Positions 17,206 to 25,159 of a stretch of DNA of 64,000 nt are shown one piece after another. Within the stretch, counting starts at the first letter, position 1, and the number at the start of each line of letters is the position of its first letter. This stretch comes from Maricaulis sp965228215 (GTDB taxonomy: Bacteria; Pseudomonadota; Alphaproteobacteria; Caulobacterales; Maricaulaceae): positions 2,356,001 to 2,420,000 of the forward strand of contig OZ245800.1 of NCBI GenBank assembly GCA_965228215.1. Reading direction: 5' to 3'. Made by a program: the position numbers and the translations under genes. The notes under the pieces are model-generated. The model was not told the DNA's origin. It did no database searches and saw only the letters and a program-made list of their open reading frames with translations.

Positions 17206-17970
17206 TCAGAGCACGGTCAGCATGGTCGCGACCAGCGGATGGCGGACGATATCCTTGGCCTGCAGGCGGCAGACGCCGATATCATCGAGGTCCTCCATCT
17301 TCTCGGCGATCGAGGCGAGGCCGGACATGTCGGGCAGGAGGTCCGTCTGTGCGGGGTCGCCGGTGACGACCATGGTGGAATTCCAGCCCAGGCGTGTCAG
17401 CAGCATTTTCAGCTGGCCGTAAGTGCAGTTCTGGGCCTCGTCGACCACCACGAAGGCATTATTGAGCGTGCGTCCGCGCATGTAGCCGATCGGTGCGATC
17501 TCGATCAGCCCCTCTGCCATCAGCGCCTTGAGCTTTTTCGGGCTCAGCCGGTCGGCGAGAGCGTCGTAGAGCGGGCGCAGATAGGGGGCGAGTTTCTCTT
17601 CCATCGCGCCGGGCAGGAAACCGATCGATTCCCCGGCCTCCACCGCCGGTCGCGACAGTACGATGCGGCTGACCTTGCCGGCCTCCAGCGCCTCGACGCC
17701 CTTGGCGACGGCAAGGAAGGTCTTGCCGGTGCCGGCCGGGCCGAGCGCTAGCACGAGATTGTGCACGTCGATCGCCTTCATCAGCTTGGCCTGGCCGTCG
17801 GATCTGGGTTTCACATTCTTGATAAACCGCTGGTCACGCATGGGTTCCTTTTCATCCGGGCTCCAGCTGGTGCCGGGGAAGAGGGCGCGGACCTTGGCCT
17901 CCTCGGACTCGTAATGGCTGGAATTGAATTCTCCGGCTTTCAGGCGGCGCTTGCTCGAACGTTTGGCCAT
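17206..17970 (-). CDS. PhoH-like ATPase
   Basis: A 254-residue P-loop ATPase of the PhoH family. Walker A is LGPAGTGKTFLA (about 75-86), Walker B is FVVVDEAQNC, and VTGDPAQTD is a conserved PhoH motif near the C-terminus. The length corresponds to the PhoH core, without the KH domain of YbeZ-type proteins or the PIN domain of PhoH2. These proteins are linked to RNA metabolism and phosphate or stress responses, though the exact role is unsettled. The start at 17970 has GGAGG about 8 bases upstream; a longer frame to 18024 lacks a ribosome site. Confidence 0.9.
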   Translation of the reverse strand: MAKRSSKRRLKAGEFNSSHYESEEAKVRALFPGTSWSPDEKEPMRDQRFIKNVKPRSDGQAKLMKAIDVHNLVLALGPAGTGKTFLAVAKGVEALEAGKVSRIVLSRPAVEAGESIGFLPGAMEEKLAPYLRPLYDALADRLSPKKLKALMAEGLIEIAPIGYMRGRTLNNAFVVVDEAQNCTYGQLKMLLTRLGWNSTMVVTGDPAQTDLLPDMSGLASIAEKMEDLDDIGVCRLQAKDIVRHPLVATMLTVL

Positions 17971-18260
17971 GTCAGGAACCTCCACACATGAAAAACCCCT
18001 CGGCGACATGCAGAGGGGCGACAACGCGTTGCGATTTGGGTGATTCCGGCGACTCCAAGCGGGCTGCTCGAGCCGATCCAGGTTCTGGTGGGCTGGGGTT
18101 CAGATATCGCATCCGGGTCCCGCGAGCCTCCTGGTTGGAGTTGCCGAAAGTGACACGAGAATCGATCTCGAATCACGGTTACAGTCTGAGTGTAACGTGG
18201 TGAAAAAGTTCTGAACGCGCGTGTCGCGCATATTTCAAAAAAGAATCTGGGGAGACAGGG

Positions 18261-18788
18261 ATGCCTTTGTATGCATTGGGCGATTCGGTTCCGGAGACGC
18301 CGGAAAATGACGAGTTCTGGGTCGCGCCGGATGCGCGTGTCATTGGCCAGGTCGTGATGAAACGCAATGCCAGCGTCTGGTATTCCGCGGTCGTTCGCGG
18401 CGATGTCGACCTGATCGAGATCGGTGAGGACACGAATATCCAGGACGGTTCGGTTTTGCATACGGATTACGGCTTTCCCATGAGAATCGGAAAGGGCGTC
18501 ACTGTCGGTCACCAAGTCATGCTGCATGGCTGCACGATTGGCGATTATTCCCTGGTCGGAATCGGTGCGACGGTGCTGAACGGCGCGAAAATCGGGCGTA
18601 ATTGCATCATCGGCGCGCACGCGCTGATTCCCGAGGGCAAGGAAATCCCCGACAATTCACTGGTTGTCGGCATGCCCGGCAAGGTCATACGCAAGCATGG
18701 CGACGACATGGCCGAACTGCTCAAGGCCTCCGCCGACCACTACGTCGAGAACTGGAAGAAACACAAAACCGGTTTGCGGGAGCTCTAG
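18261..18788 (+). CDS. Gamma-carbonic anhydrase family protein
   Basis: A 175-residue left-handed beta-helix protein of the gamma-carbonic anhydrase/PaaY family. The three metal-binding histidines are in GSVLHTD, VTVGHQ and VMLHGC, and the motifs VVRGDVDLIEIGEDTNIQDG and IGATVLNGAKIG are classical. Zinc-dependent CO2 hydration is possible, but many relatives have other or no proven activity. GGGGAGAC precedes the ATG. Its stop overlaps that of the convergent gene by a few bases. Confidence 0.92.
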   Translation: MPLYALGDSVPETPENDEFWVAPDARVIGQVVMKRNASVWYSAVVRGDVDLIEIGEDTNIQDGSVLHTDYGFPMRIGKGVTVGHQVMLHGCTIGDYSLVGIGATVLNGAKIGRNCIIGAHALIPEGKEIPDNSLVVGMPGKVIRKHGDDMAELLKASADHYVENWKKHKTGLREL

Positions 18789-19285
18789 TTGCTTCTGGTC
18801 CAGAGCGAGCGGATGTTCTGGTCCGCGGCCTGGCCGAGATTGAACCAGGCGGCACGGTCGTGCGAGGCGTCGATGACCAGCAGACGGTCGTCGCGATCCA
18901 GAAGATGGCTCAGCTCATTGCGCAACACGGCAGACGTCGTCGGACCGCGAAGCAGCCAGACGCCCGGCGTGACACGCTCAAGATCGCCATAGGCGGAGAG
19001 AGCGTTCTCGAAGTCGCTGCCCTGCGTGGAATTGATCTCGGTGATCACGACGAAATTCGCCGGCCGGGCTCCCGGAGTGACGCGCTTGTCCGGTTTGGAA
19101 CCGGGGTTCTGTTCGGCAAACCAGGTACCGAAAGCCTCGACGTCGGAAGCGTTCGCCCAGCCTTCATCACGTTGCGGGGAAACCTGAGAATGTGCCGCGA
19201 TACGTCCTTCACCCACAAACGCGCGCATTTGCGCCGGTGTATAGGGGCCGTACACGCGGCCTTCGACTTTCACGAACCAGGACAT
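18785..19285 (-). CDS. GYF_2 (DUF4339) domain protein
   Basis: 166 residues. The first 50 residues are a GYF_2/DUF4339 domain (SWFVKVEGRVYGPYTPAQM), a small module thought to bind proline-rich peptides or partner proteins. The rest is unrecognised (NFVVITEINSTQGSDFENAL onwards) and looks like an alpha/beta domain. No membrane span is predicted. The start at 19285 begins exactly at the domain; the longer frame to 19309 adds eight residues. Its 3' end overlaps the convergent carbonic anhydrase gene. Confidence 0.75.
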   Translation of the reverse strand: MSWFVKVEGRVYGPYTPAQMRAFVGEGRIAAHSQVSPQRDEGWANASDVEAFGTWFAEQNPGSKPDKRVTPGARPANFVVITEINSTQGSDFENALSAYGDLERVTPGVWLLRGPTTSAVLRNELSHLLDRDDRLLVIDASHDRAAWFNLGQAADQNIRSLWTRSN

Positions 19286-19428
19286 GGCAATTCCATCATC
19301 GCGAGGCATATTCCGTACTCTCTCGCACTAGCACAATTGGGCGGACCTACCACCCGGATACGGCAAGAATCAGGCCGTTTTGATCGTCTTACCCAGTTTT
19401 AGCGACAAAAATTCCGGGAGAGGACCCG

Positions 19429-20052
19429 TCAGGCAGCTTCAGAGCCGTTTTCGTGACTCACAGGGGGATCGAACACGACCGCGAAGCCGTTGTCCAGAAT
19501 GCGCGCCACACGGCCTGTCATCTCGCCCACCTTGACCGGTTCGTTCTGACGTGGCCGTTCGAGGCATTCGAAGGCCGCGCCGGTGACCGAAACGTCAATG
19601 ACGTCTGCCTGGATCACCACGCCATCCTGCAGCAGGATCCGGGCGCGGCCGCGTCCGGGTTTGCGCGGTGCGTGGCGGTCTTCATCCAGGCCGAGGCGTT
19701 CCTTGTTGAAGCGCCAGGTAATGGTGTCTGCCAGCTTGTCACGCTTGCGGCCCGTGGCACTGAAGCGAAGAGAGAACTCGTCCTGCCCGCAACGCGTGAC
19801 ATGACCCTCCAACCGGCCGAGCGAGGCCAACATCAGGACAATGCGTGTCCCATGTGCCGGAACGGCACGGGACTGGATGCGGGCACCGCCAGGGGAGATG
19901 TCGAGCAAACGACAGGCATGTTCACCTGCCGTGTCGGCCCAGAACCGGCCATGCAAACGAAGCGGCACGCGGGCATGTCGCCGCCGCTCACTGGCACCTC
20001 TGGCCGCGATCTTGATCTTGCGCCGGTCGAGCCGTCCGGGTTCGTCCGTCAT
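19429..20052 (-). CDS. Tandem PilZ-domain protein, likely c-di-GMP receptor
   Basis: 207 residues with two PilZ-like domains. Domain 1 has RRHAR at residues 24-28 and DISPGG at 51-56; domain 2 has RKPGR at 130-134 and DVSVTG at 153-158. Both therefore keep the RxxxR and DxSxxG motifs that hold cyclic-di-GMP, although domain 2 is otherwise divergent. No output domain or membrane span is present, so it probably acts through a partner protein. AGGAGG precedes the ATG. Upstream on the same strand is a PAS protein of a kind often seen near PilZ genes in alphaproteobacteria. Confidence 0.85.
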   Translation of the reverse strand: MTDEPGRLDRRKIKIAARGASERRRHARVPLRLHGRFWADTAGEHACRLLDISPGGARIQSRAVPAHGTRIVLMLASLGRLEGHVTRCGQDEFSLRFSATGRKRDKLADTITWRFNKERLGLDEDRHAPRKPGRGRARILLQDGVVIQADVIDVSVTGAAFECLERPRQNEPVKVGEMTGRVARILDNGFAVVFDPPVSHENGSEAA

Positions 20053-20109
20053 GCGATCCACCTCCTGGACCCTCAATCATAGGGAGAGGCGGTTAAGAGG
20101 CCCTTGCGA

Positions 20110-20670
20110 TCATCGATCGTTTGCAGCCATTAATTTTTTATGCACGCGATCCGGAAATAGGTTGAAAAACAACGTGTTCGGGGTCTCAGGCGTGTAGATC
20201 TCCGCAAGGTCTGTGCGGACAATCGGACGGTTGTTGAACCGGTCGGTCGGTTCCAGCGGCTGGAACAGGCCCAGCGTGCGATCGACGACACCGGCCCGGC
20301 CGCGCAGCGGCAGGAAGCTGATTTCCACCGGCAGACGTTCGGCATCAATGGTCGAGGCGTGGGCGATCACACTCGCCGGAGACACGGTCGCCAGGGAGGA
20401 TTCGAGCAGGGCCTGAACGTGGTTCACGTCATGCCCGCGCCACAGGCTGATGAAATTCTGTTCGCGGAATTCCCGCTGATACAGGCGGCACAATTCCGTG
20501 CCGGCCAGCCGGAAGACGTGATGAGCCGGATCCATGCGTTCGAGCATGAAGATGTATCCGAGCAGTCCGGAGATCTCCTGCGGGTCGATATCGGCACGCA
20601 TCGGCGCGGATCCGCCCTGGCGGCGTGTGCTCCAGTAGGCGTGAAGGGCTTGGCTCTGAACGTGCCGCAT
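20110..20670 (-). CDS. PAS-domain protein (PAS_5 type)
   Basis: 186 residues, a stand-alone alphaproteobacterial PAS_5-type domain recognised from the pattern ALHAYWSTRRQGGSAPMRADIDP, then LLGYIFMLERMDPAHHVFRLAGT and LPLRGRAG. There is no kinase, GGDEF or other output domain. Such proteins are common in Caulobacter relatives, but their role is not known; a link to cyclic-di-GMP signalling is suggested only by the neighbouring PilZ gene. The ATG at 20670 has GGAG 6 bases upstream, which lies inside the alternative longer frame starting at 20685. Confidence 0.8.
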   Translation of the reverse strand: MRHVQSQALHAYWSTRRQGGSAPMRADIDPQEISGLLGYIFMLERMDPAHHVFRLAGTELCRLYQREFREQNFISLWRGHDVNHVQALLESSLATVSPASVIAHASTIDAERLPVEISFLPLRGRAGVVDRTLGLFQPLEPTDRFNNRPIVRTDLAEIYTPETPNTLFFNLFPDRVHKKLMAANDR

Positions 20671-20858
20671 CGAAAACTCCAGCAAATCGGCAGCGGTCCG
20701 TCGCTGCGCGGGTCATGCCGGCCGGAGAGTTCAATTTCCGGGCCATACACCCAGCGCGCGAACGCCGGTTGTCCCGGATCAACACAGAAGCGAGTCCCAG
20801 GGGCGTAAAAAACGGTCCACGGATTGCAAGGAGAGGGTCAGGATGAAGGAGTATACCG

Positions 20859-21941
20859 ATGCGCGTTTCAGCTCGGCACGCTTTTATGGCCCTTGGAGTT
20901 CTGGCGGTTGGCGTCGTGATGGGTTTGATGGCCCCGGCGCCGTCCTATGCGACCAGCTATATGGTTCAGCACGATCCGTGCTGTGCACCGCCGCCCCCGC
21001 CTTGTTGCGAGCCTCCTCCTCCGCCGTGTTGCAATCACGGTGGTGGCCATGACGTCAATGTGCCCAATATCTCGATCCACGGTCCGAACATCAATGTCGG
21101 CGTGAACGTGAACACGAACGTCAACGTCAATAATTCCATCAACAACGTGATCAACAACAACATCTCGTTGGTGAACAACAATAACAACATCATCACCAAC
21201 AACATTCCGATCACGAACAACGTCAATGCGATCGCGAATGCTGTTGCCAATGCGACCGGTGGTGCCGGTGGCCAGGGCGGCGGCGGCGGCCAGGGTGGCG
21301 GCGGTGGAGCCGGCGGCGGCGGTGGTTCCGGAACCGGCGGCGGTGGTGGCACCGGTGGCGGTGGCGGCATCGTCATCGGCGGCAGCTATTACGCCAACAA
21401 CCAGGCTCCGGCCGCGACGGCGATCACCGGTCTGAATGTCGGTGGCCTGACCCGCTTCGAATACGAGTCGGTCGAGGAAGAGCGCACGCGCTGGATCGAG
21501 GAATGGCGCGTTGTCCGCGCCGTCTGTGTCGATGATCGCGGTACGCCGCATCCGGCCTCGCGCCCGGATGCCGACCAGGAAGTTCCGGCCGCCTATGACG
21601 GCGAGATCTTCCGATGCATGGCCGGTACGGCGATGCAGGTCACGATCGGCTGGTGGGCAGATGGCCACGAAAACTGGGAAGAAGCCCCGACGATCATGTG
21701 CCGCAAGGGCGAAGCCCTGCGTCACACGCCGGGCGGACGCCTCTACTGCGCCCAGCAGGAAGCCCGCCGCAATTGTAATGAGCGTTCGCTGCTTCGCCTG
21801 CACGGCCCGGGTATCAAGCTGGTCTTCATGCGTCGCGAGGAGGTCTATACCGAGACCGTCCAGCGCCGCCGCGAAGTGGCTGTTGCTGAAACGAGCAACA
21901 TGACCCTGATGCTGGATGGTGGTGTCGGCGGTTATCGCTGA
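20859..21941 (+). CDS. Secreted Cys-Pro/Asn/Gly-rich surface protein
   Basis: 360 residues, no recognised family. The signal peptide is about residues 1-31, ending SYA. Then come three CC pairs separated by proline runs (41-58), an Asn-rich segment with alternating Val/Ile and Asn (about 66-130), a Gly-rich segment (about 134-175), and a C-terminal domain (about 190-360) rich in charged residues with several cysteines. The alternating Val/Asn part resembles beta-solenoid or amyloid-forming stretches. AAGGA precedes the ATG, and a strong terminator follows, so it is monocistronic. Lying about 2 kb from the holdfast-anchor operon, it may be an envelope or adhesion component, but this is inference. 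Confidence 0.7.
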   Translation: MRVSARHAFMALGVLAVGVVMGLMAPAPSYATSYMVQHDPCCAPPPPPCCEPPPPPCCNHGGGHDVNVPNISIHGPNINVGVNVNTNVNVNNSINNVINNNISLVNNNNNIITNNIPITNNVNAIANAVANATGGAGGQGGGGGQGGGGGAGGGGGSGTGGGGGTGGGGGIVIGGSYYANNQAPAATAITGLNVGGLTRFEYESVEEERTRWIEEWRVVRAVCVDDRGTPHPASRPDADQEVPAAYDGEIFRCMAGTAMQVTIGWWADGHENWEEAPTIMCRKGEALRHTPGGRLYCAQQEARRNCNERSLLRLHGPGIKLVFMRREEVYTETVQRRREVAVAETSNMTLMLDGGVGGYR

Positions 21942-21979
21942 TCCCGACAGGCTTCATCCACGCCTTCGGGCGGGAGGGG

Positions 21980-22009
21980 ACCCCGGTGGAAACACCGGGG
22001 TTTCTTTTT
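21980..22009 (+). terminator. Intrinsic terminator
   Basis: ACCCCGGTG (21980-21988) pairs perfectly with CACCGGGGT (21993-22001) around GAAA, followed by TTCTTTTT. Confidence 0.9.
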
Positions 22010-22028
22010 GCGCGAAGGCCCGGCGTCG

Positions 22029-22682
22029 TCAGCTCCGGTTCGCAATCTCGCGGACCGAGGCTTCCGGATAATCCTCGAGCAGGGCCTCGACGGCGGCATT
22101 GCGTCTGCGGACGAGGTGTTTTGGCAGGCCGCCATCGCGTGTCTTCCGGCCATGCTCGACCAGCCCGTACCGGCTCAGGAGGAGGGCATTGGCGGGTATC
22201 GTCATCAGCACGCTGACCGTTATGCCACCGACAAAGAACGGCCACATGACGAACTGGATTTCCACGGCATCCTCCCAGCCTTCGGTCAGGCCCAGGATGC
22301 AGAAGGACACGAACATGACGGCCAGAAACAGGCCCGCGGTCCGCAATGCCAGCTTGACCGCCTGCCACCCGATCTCCGGCTGGAAGCGGAGGGGGACGGA
22401 ATTATCGGCATAATGCGCGGGCAGGCTGGCCGGTAACTCGGAGCGGGCCGTGAGTATGCAGATGAAGAGCGCCCAGTTGAGAATGAGCAGGCTGGCCGCC
22501 GCGATCGAGCTGGGTATCCAGATCACGGCTTCGTCGAGCAACTGATAGGCCACGAAGCCCGTGAGGCCGAGAATCGCCATTGGCCAGAAACTGCGGAAAA
22601 TCACGCGGATCGGCCAGACCGGCGGAAACAGGAGGGCCCGGTCCTGCCGGGCGCGAACGCTTTCAGGGGTCACGGCGGTCAT
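22029..22682 (-). CDS. Four-span membrane protein, function unknown
   Basis: 217 residues with four hydrophobic segments, about residues 29-47 (FWPMAILGLTGFVAYQLL), 53-78, 110-133 and 140-166, and a soluble C-terminal tail containing LVRRRNAAVEALLEDYPEASV. No family is recognised. It is convergent with the upstream surface-protein gene and divergent from the next gene. Confidence 0.65.
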   Translation of the reverse strand: MTAVTPESVRARQDRALLFPPVWPIRVIFRSFWPMAILGLTGFVAYQLLDEAVIWIPSSIAAASLLILNWALFICILTARSELPASLPAHYADNSVPLRFQPEIGWQAVKLALRTAGLFLAVMFVSFCILGLTEGWEDAVEIQFVMWPFFVGGITVSVLMTIPANALLLSRYGLVEHGRKTRDGGLPKHLVRRRNAAVEALLEDYPEASVREIANRS

Positions 22683-22796
22683 CGCCGCACGTTAGAAGGC
22701 GTTTGCCCGCCGCAGCAAGATAATCCGCTTTGCAGGTCCGGCGAGTCGCCTGACGGTGATGCGAGTGCAGACCGGCCGGCGAAGGGGACATCGCAA

Positions 22797-23177
22797 ATGC
22801 TGGGCAAGATCATTGTACGCGACGATATCGTGTACCTGCAGGATGACCCGGTTCTCGAACCCGGTTCGATCGACCGCAATCTGTCGGTGCTCGGCGACAC
22901 GCTGCGCGAGACGGGTTTGCGCCGCCTCCTGGTCCATGGTGCGTCTCAGACCGACAGTATCGACGAGGCCGCCACGGTCTGGCTGACCCATCGCCTCGCC
23001 CAGAATATTCCGGCCGATACACGCATCGCCTTTGCTCATGCCGGTGAAACTGCGGTCTCGGACATGGCGCACCATGTGTGCCGGCTTCTGGGAGACACGG
23101 GGATCGCGGCGGCGGCTGTGTTCACGACCCGCCAGGCCGAGGACTGGCTGCGAGAGGTGACGGCCGACGCCGGCTGA
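22797..23177 (+). CDS. STAS-like small protein, function unknown
   Basis: 126 residues, soluble, with the alternating pattern of a SpoIIAA/STAS-like fold: IIVRDDIVYLQDD, LRRLLVHGASQTD, TRIAFAHAGETAV and a last strand-helix GIAAAAVFTTRQAEDWLREV. The overall shape, including a tryptophan in the last helix, is like that of the protein at 13538-13960, but sequence identity is low. AAGGGGAC precedes the ATG. No partner anti-sigma or kinase gene is adjacent. Confidence 0.6.
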   Translation: MLGKIIVRDDIVYLQDDPVLEPGSIDRNLSVLGDTLRETGLRRLLVHGASQTDSIDEAATVWLTHRLAQNIPADTRIAFAHAGETAVSDMAHHVCRLLGDTGIAAAAVFTTRQAEDWLREVTADAG

Positions 23178-23189
23178 TCCCGTCCGGGT

Positions 23190-23651
23190 CTAGGCGCCCG
23201 TATCCTCGCTTTCCTGGTAACGCGTCGCCAGGGTGACGATGACCACGGTGAGGACGTGGGCCGCGGCACCGACCGTCCACCAGATCATCGGCCATTTCAT
23301 CGCGAAATACGGTCCGCCCATGCCCCAGCTGATACCGGCGAACAGGATCATGCCGAACACATAGCTGGCCAGGTGGATCCAGAGCGACAGGCGCAGCGCC
23401 TTGCGCACTTTCACATTCTTTCTTTCCAGGATTTCCACGGCTTCCTCGGCCGGGTCCACGCACAACGCCATCACGTCGACATTGAACGCCGCCGCGAGCG
23501 CCATCAGGGAATCCTTTGAGGCCGTGCCGCCATTCTCGATGCGCTGTACCGTGCGCAGTCCGATGCCGGCGAGATCCGCGAGATGTTCCTGCGACCATTG
23601 CCGCTCTTCCCGCCATCGTTTGATCCTGGCTGCGTCTGCCTTGAAACTCAT
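23190..23651 (-). CDS. XRE-family HTH protein with 2TM domain
   Basis: 153 residues. An XRE/Cro helix-turn-helix covers about residues 7-60 (WREERQWSQEHLADLAGIGL, RTVQRIENGG). The C-terminal half is a two-span 2TM-type domain (about 88-140; LRLSLWIHLASYVFGMILFA and WWTVGAAAHVLTVVIVTLAT). It is thus a membrane-tethered DNA-binding protein. The start at 23651 has GTGGAG upstream; a longer frame to 23693 is less likely. The target is unknown, and its divergence from no neighbour gives no clue. It lies downstream of hfaD but is separated from it by a terminator. Confidence 0.85.
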   Translation of the reverse strand: MSFKADAARIKRWREERQWSQEHLADLAGIGLRTVQRIENGGTASKDSLMALAAAFNVDVMALCVDPAEEAVEILERKNVKVRKALRLSLWIHLASYVFGMILFAGISWGMGGPYFAMKWPMIWWTVGAAAHVLTVVIVTLATRYQESEDTGA

Positions 23652-23760
23652 GTCGTGCTCCACCTGGATGAGGACGAGACCGTCCGTGTTCAACTGAGCT
23701 CCAAAGAGCAGATCCCGGCGTGTCCGGCTGCGTCAGGCGAACGCCACCACACCGCCACGC

Positions 23761-23790
23761 CCCCGCCAACACCCCGCCAACACCCCGCCA
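23761..23790. repeat. Short 11-base tandem repeat
   Basis: CCCCGCCAACA occurs twice in tandem (23761-23771 and 23772-23782), followed by a partial copy. It is in non-coding sequence between hfaD and the XRE gene. Confidence 0.7.
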
Positions 23791-23849
23791 CGCTAGCGAA
23801 GACAGGCGAGTCGGGGAATGGGGTGAGGGCGGTCTGCCGACGCACGAAC

Positions 23850-23880
23850 AAAAAAATGCCCCTGGTCCGGAGACCAGGGG
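23850..23880 (-). terminator. Intrinsic terminator of the hfa operon
   Basis: On the minus strand CCCCTGGTC pairs with GACCAGGGG around a 4-base loop (plus-strand arms 23859-23867 and 23872-23880), followed by a T run (23850-23856). It is about 40 bases after the hfaD stop. Confidence 0.9.
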
Positions 23881-23920
23881 CTCGAGTAACGCGGTGTGCC
23901 CCGCGAAAGTCTGAGCCGGA

Positions 23921-25159
23921 TTATCCGTCCGGCGTCACTGTCGTGTATGTGGCGGTATTGCCGACCGCCGAGGCAGAGCCGACCAGCATCGAGCCGCTCT
24001 GCATGCTGGCATTGATGGCAGCATTGATATTGCCGCCATTGACCTGCGTATTGTTGCTGCCCACGTCGACCGGGCAGTCCGAGCAGATATACGTCGTCTG
24101 CGCATTGCCGAAGGCATTGGCTGCGCCGTAGATCTGGCCGCCGGCACCGCCGGTGAAATTCGTGGTCGCATTCACATCGCCCGTATTCACCTGGTCGACA
24201 CCCGTGGTGACGTTCTGGCCGATGTTCGAGATGATCAGGCTGTTGCCCACGCCGTCCGAGGAGACCGCGAAGAAATCAATGTCGAAATTCCCGACAACGA
24301 CATCGGTTTCCGCGTCGACATTGCCCGAGTTCTCCTGGTCACCGGTCATGGTGATCTCGCCCATCTCGTTCTGGACCTGGGCCGTATTGCCCGCCGCCTG
24401 GGTCGCTGCCGTCGCAACGATGGCGCCGCCGCCGGCTTCCATGCGCGACCGGGCCGCGATGTCGCCGCGATTGGTCTGGTCCAGCTCCATGTCCTGGTCC
24501 GGGGCCATGTAATACCCTTCGAACCGGGTCGAGTTGCCGCTGGCGATCGCTGCCACGGTTGCCGAATTGCCCAGACCGCCATTCGGGGAGAGGGCTTCGG
24601 CATCAGCTGTCACATCGGCGCCGGAGTCCTGGTAGATGTCGAACTCGTTCTCGCCGCCATAGGCGATGCTCTCGATCGCGTTCGCCGCCGCCGTGGCCGT
24701 GGTCACCGACACCATGCCATAGCTGTCGACCTCGTAGCTCGACCGTGCCGTCACGCTGGATCCGTCCTCGGCGGTCTGGACGGCGTTCACGTCCAGGCCG
24801 TTATCGTTCAGCAGATCCATGGTGTTCCCCATGGCAACCGACGTCGTGTAGGACGTGCCGTCGATCTGGCGGGCGTGGACAGAGGCATCCGCCTCGACAT
24901 CGCCGCCGAATTCCTGGCTCGAATACACATCGTGCTGGTCAACCACATCCACAGTCACCGCATTGCCGAGGCCAACCGCCGTGATCGCCGTGCTGTCCGC
25001 CTGGTCCGCCTCGCCTTCGACGACGACACGGATATCAGCGTCCAGATTGATCTGGCCGTTGATGACCTGCTGGCTAGTCGTATGACCCGCGGAGGTGATT
25101 GCGAACATTGCGGTCACGGCGAGCATGGCCGCGGGCAACATTTTCACGGGCTTGGACAT
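23921..25159 (-). CDS. hfaD: Holdfast anchor protein HfaD
   Basis: 412 residues. The signal peptide is about 1-25 (MSKPVKMLPAAMLAVTAMFA). The rest is a low-charge, Ala/Asn/Asp/Gly/Val-rich repeat protein. A GN (or AN) dipeptide recurs at residues 65, 111, 159, 208, 257, 305, 351 and 400, and a Q-x-N-x-G-[DN]-[VI]-x-A element follows each full unit (best at 228, 275, 323 and 372). The period is about 48 residues, fitting a secreted beta-solenoid or amyloid-like fibre. Known HfaD is secreted with HfaA through HfaB and tethers the holdfast polysaccharide to the cell pole. The ATG has AGGGAG upstream and lies 86 bases inside hfaB. Confidence 0.88.
   Translation of the reverse strand: MSKPVKMLPAAMLAVTAMFAITSAGHTTSQQVINGQINLDADIRVVVEGEADQADSTAITAVGLGNAVTVDVVDQHDVYSSQEFGGDVEADASVHARQIDGTSYTTSVAMGNTMDLLNDNGLDVNAVQTAEDGSSVTARSSYEVDSYGMVSVTTATAAANAIESIAYGGENEFDIYQDSGADVTADAEALSPNGGLGNSATVAAIASGNSTRFEGYYMAPDQDMELDQTNRGDIAARSRMEAGGGAIVATAATQAAGNTAQVQNEMGEITMTGDQENSGNVDAETDVVVGNFDIDFFAVSSDGVGNSLIISNIGQNVTTGVDQVNTGDVNATTNFTGGAGGQIYGAANAFGNAQTTYICSDCPVDVGSNNTQVNGGNINAAINASMQSGSMLVGSASAVGNTATYTTVTPDG

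Noticed and set aside
23742..23800. CRISPR-like repeat
   Set aside because: The units are 11 bases, directly tandem and without spacers; it is a short minisatellite.
25074..25159. A frameshift joining hfaB and hfaD
   Set aside because: HfaB ends with its own stop and HfaD has its own signal peptide and ribosome site, so an overlap is the simpler reading.
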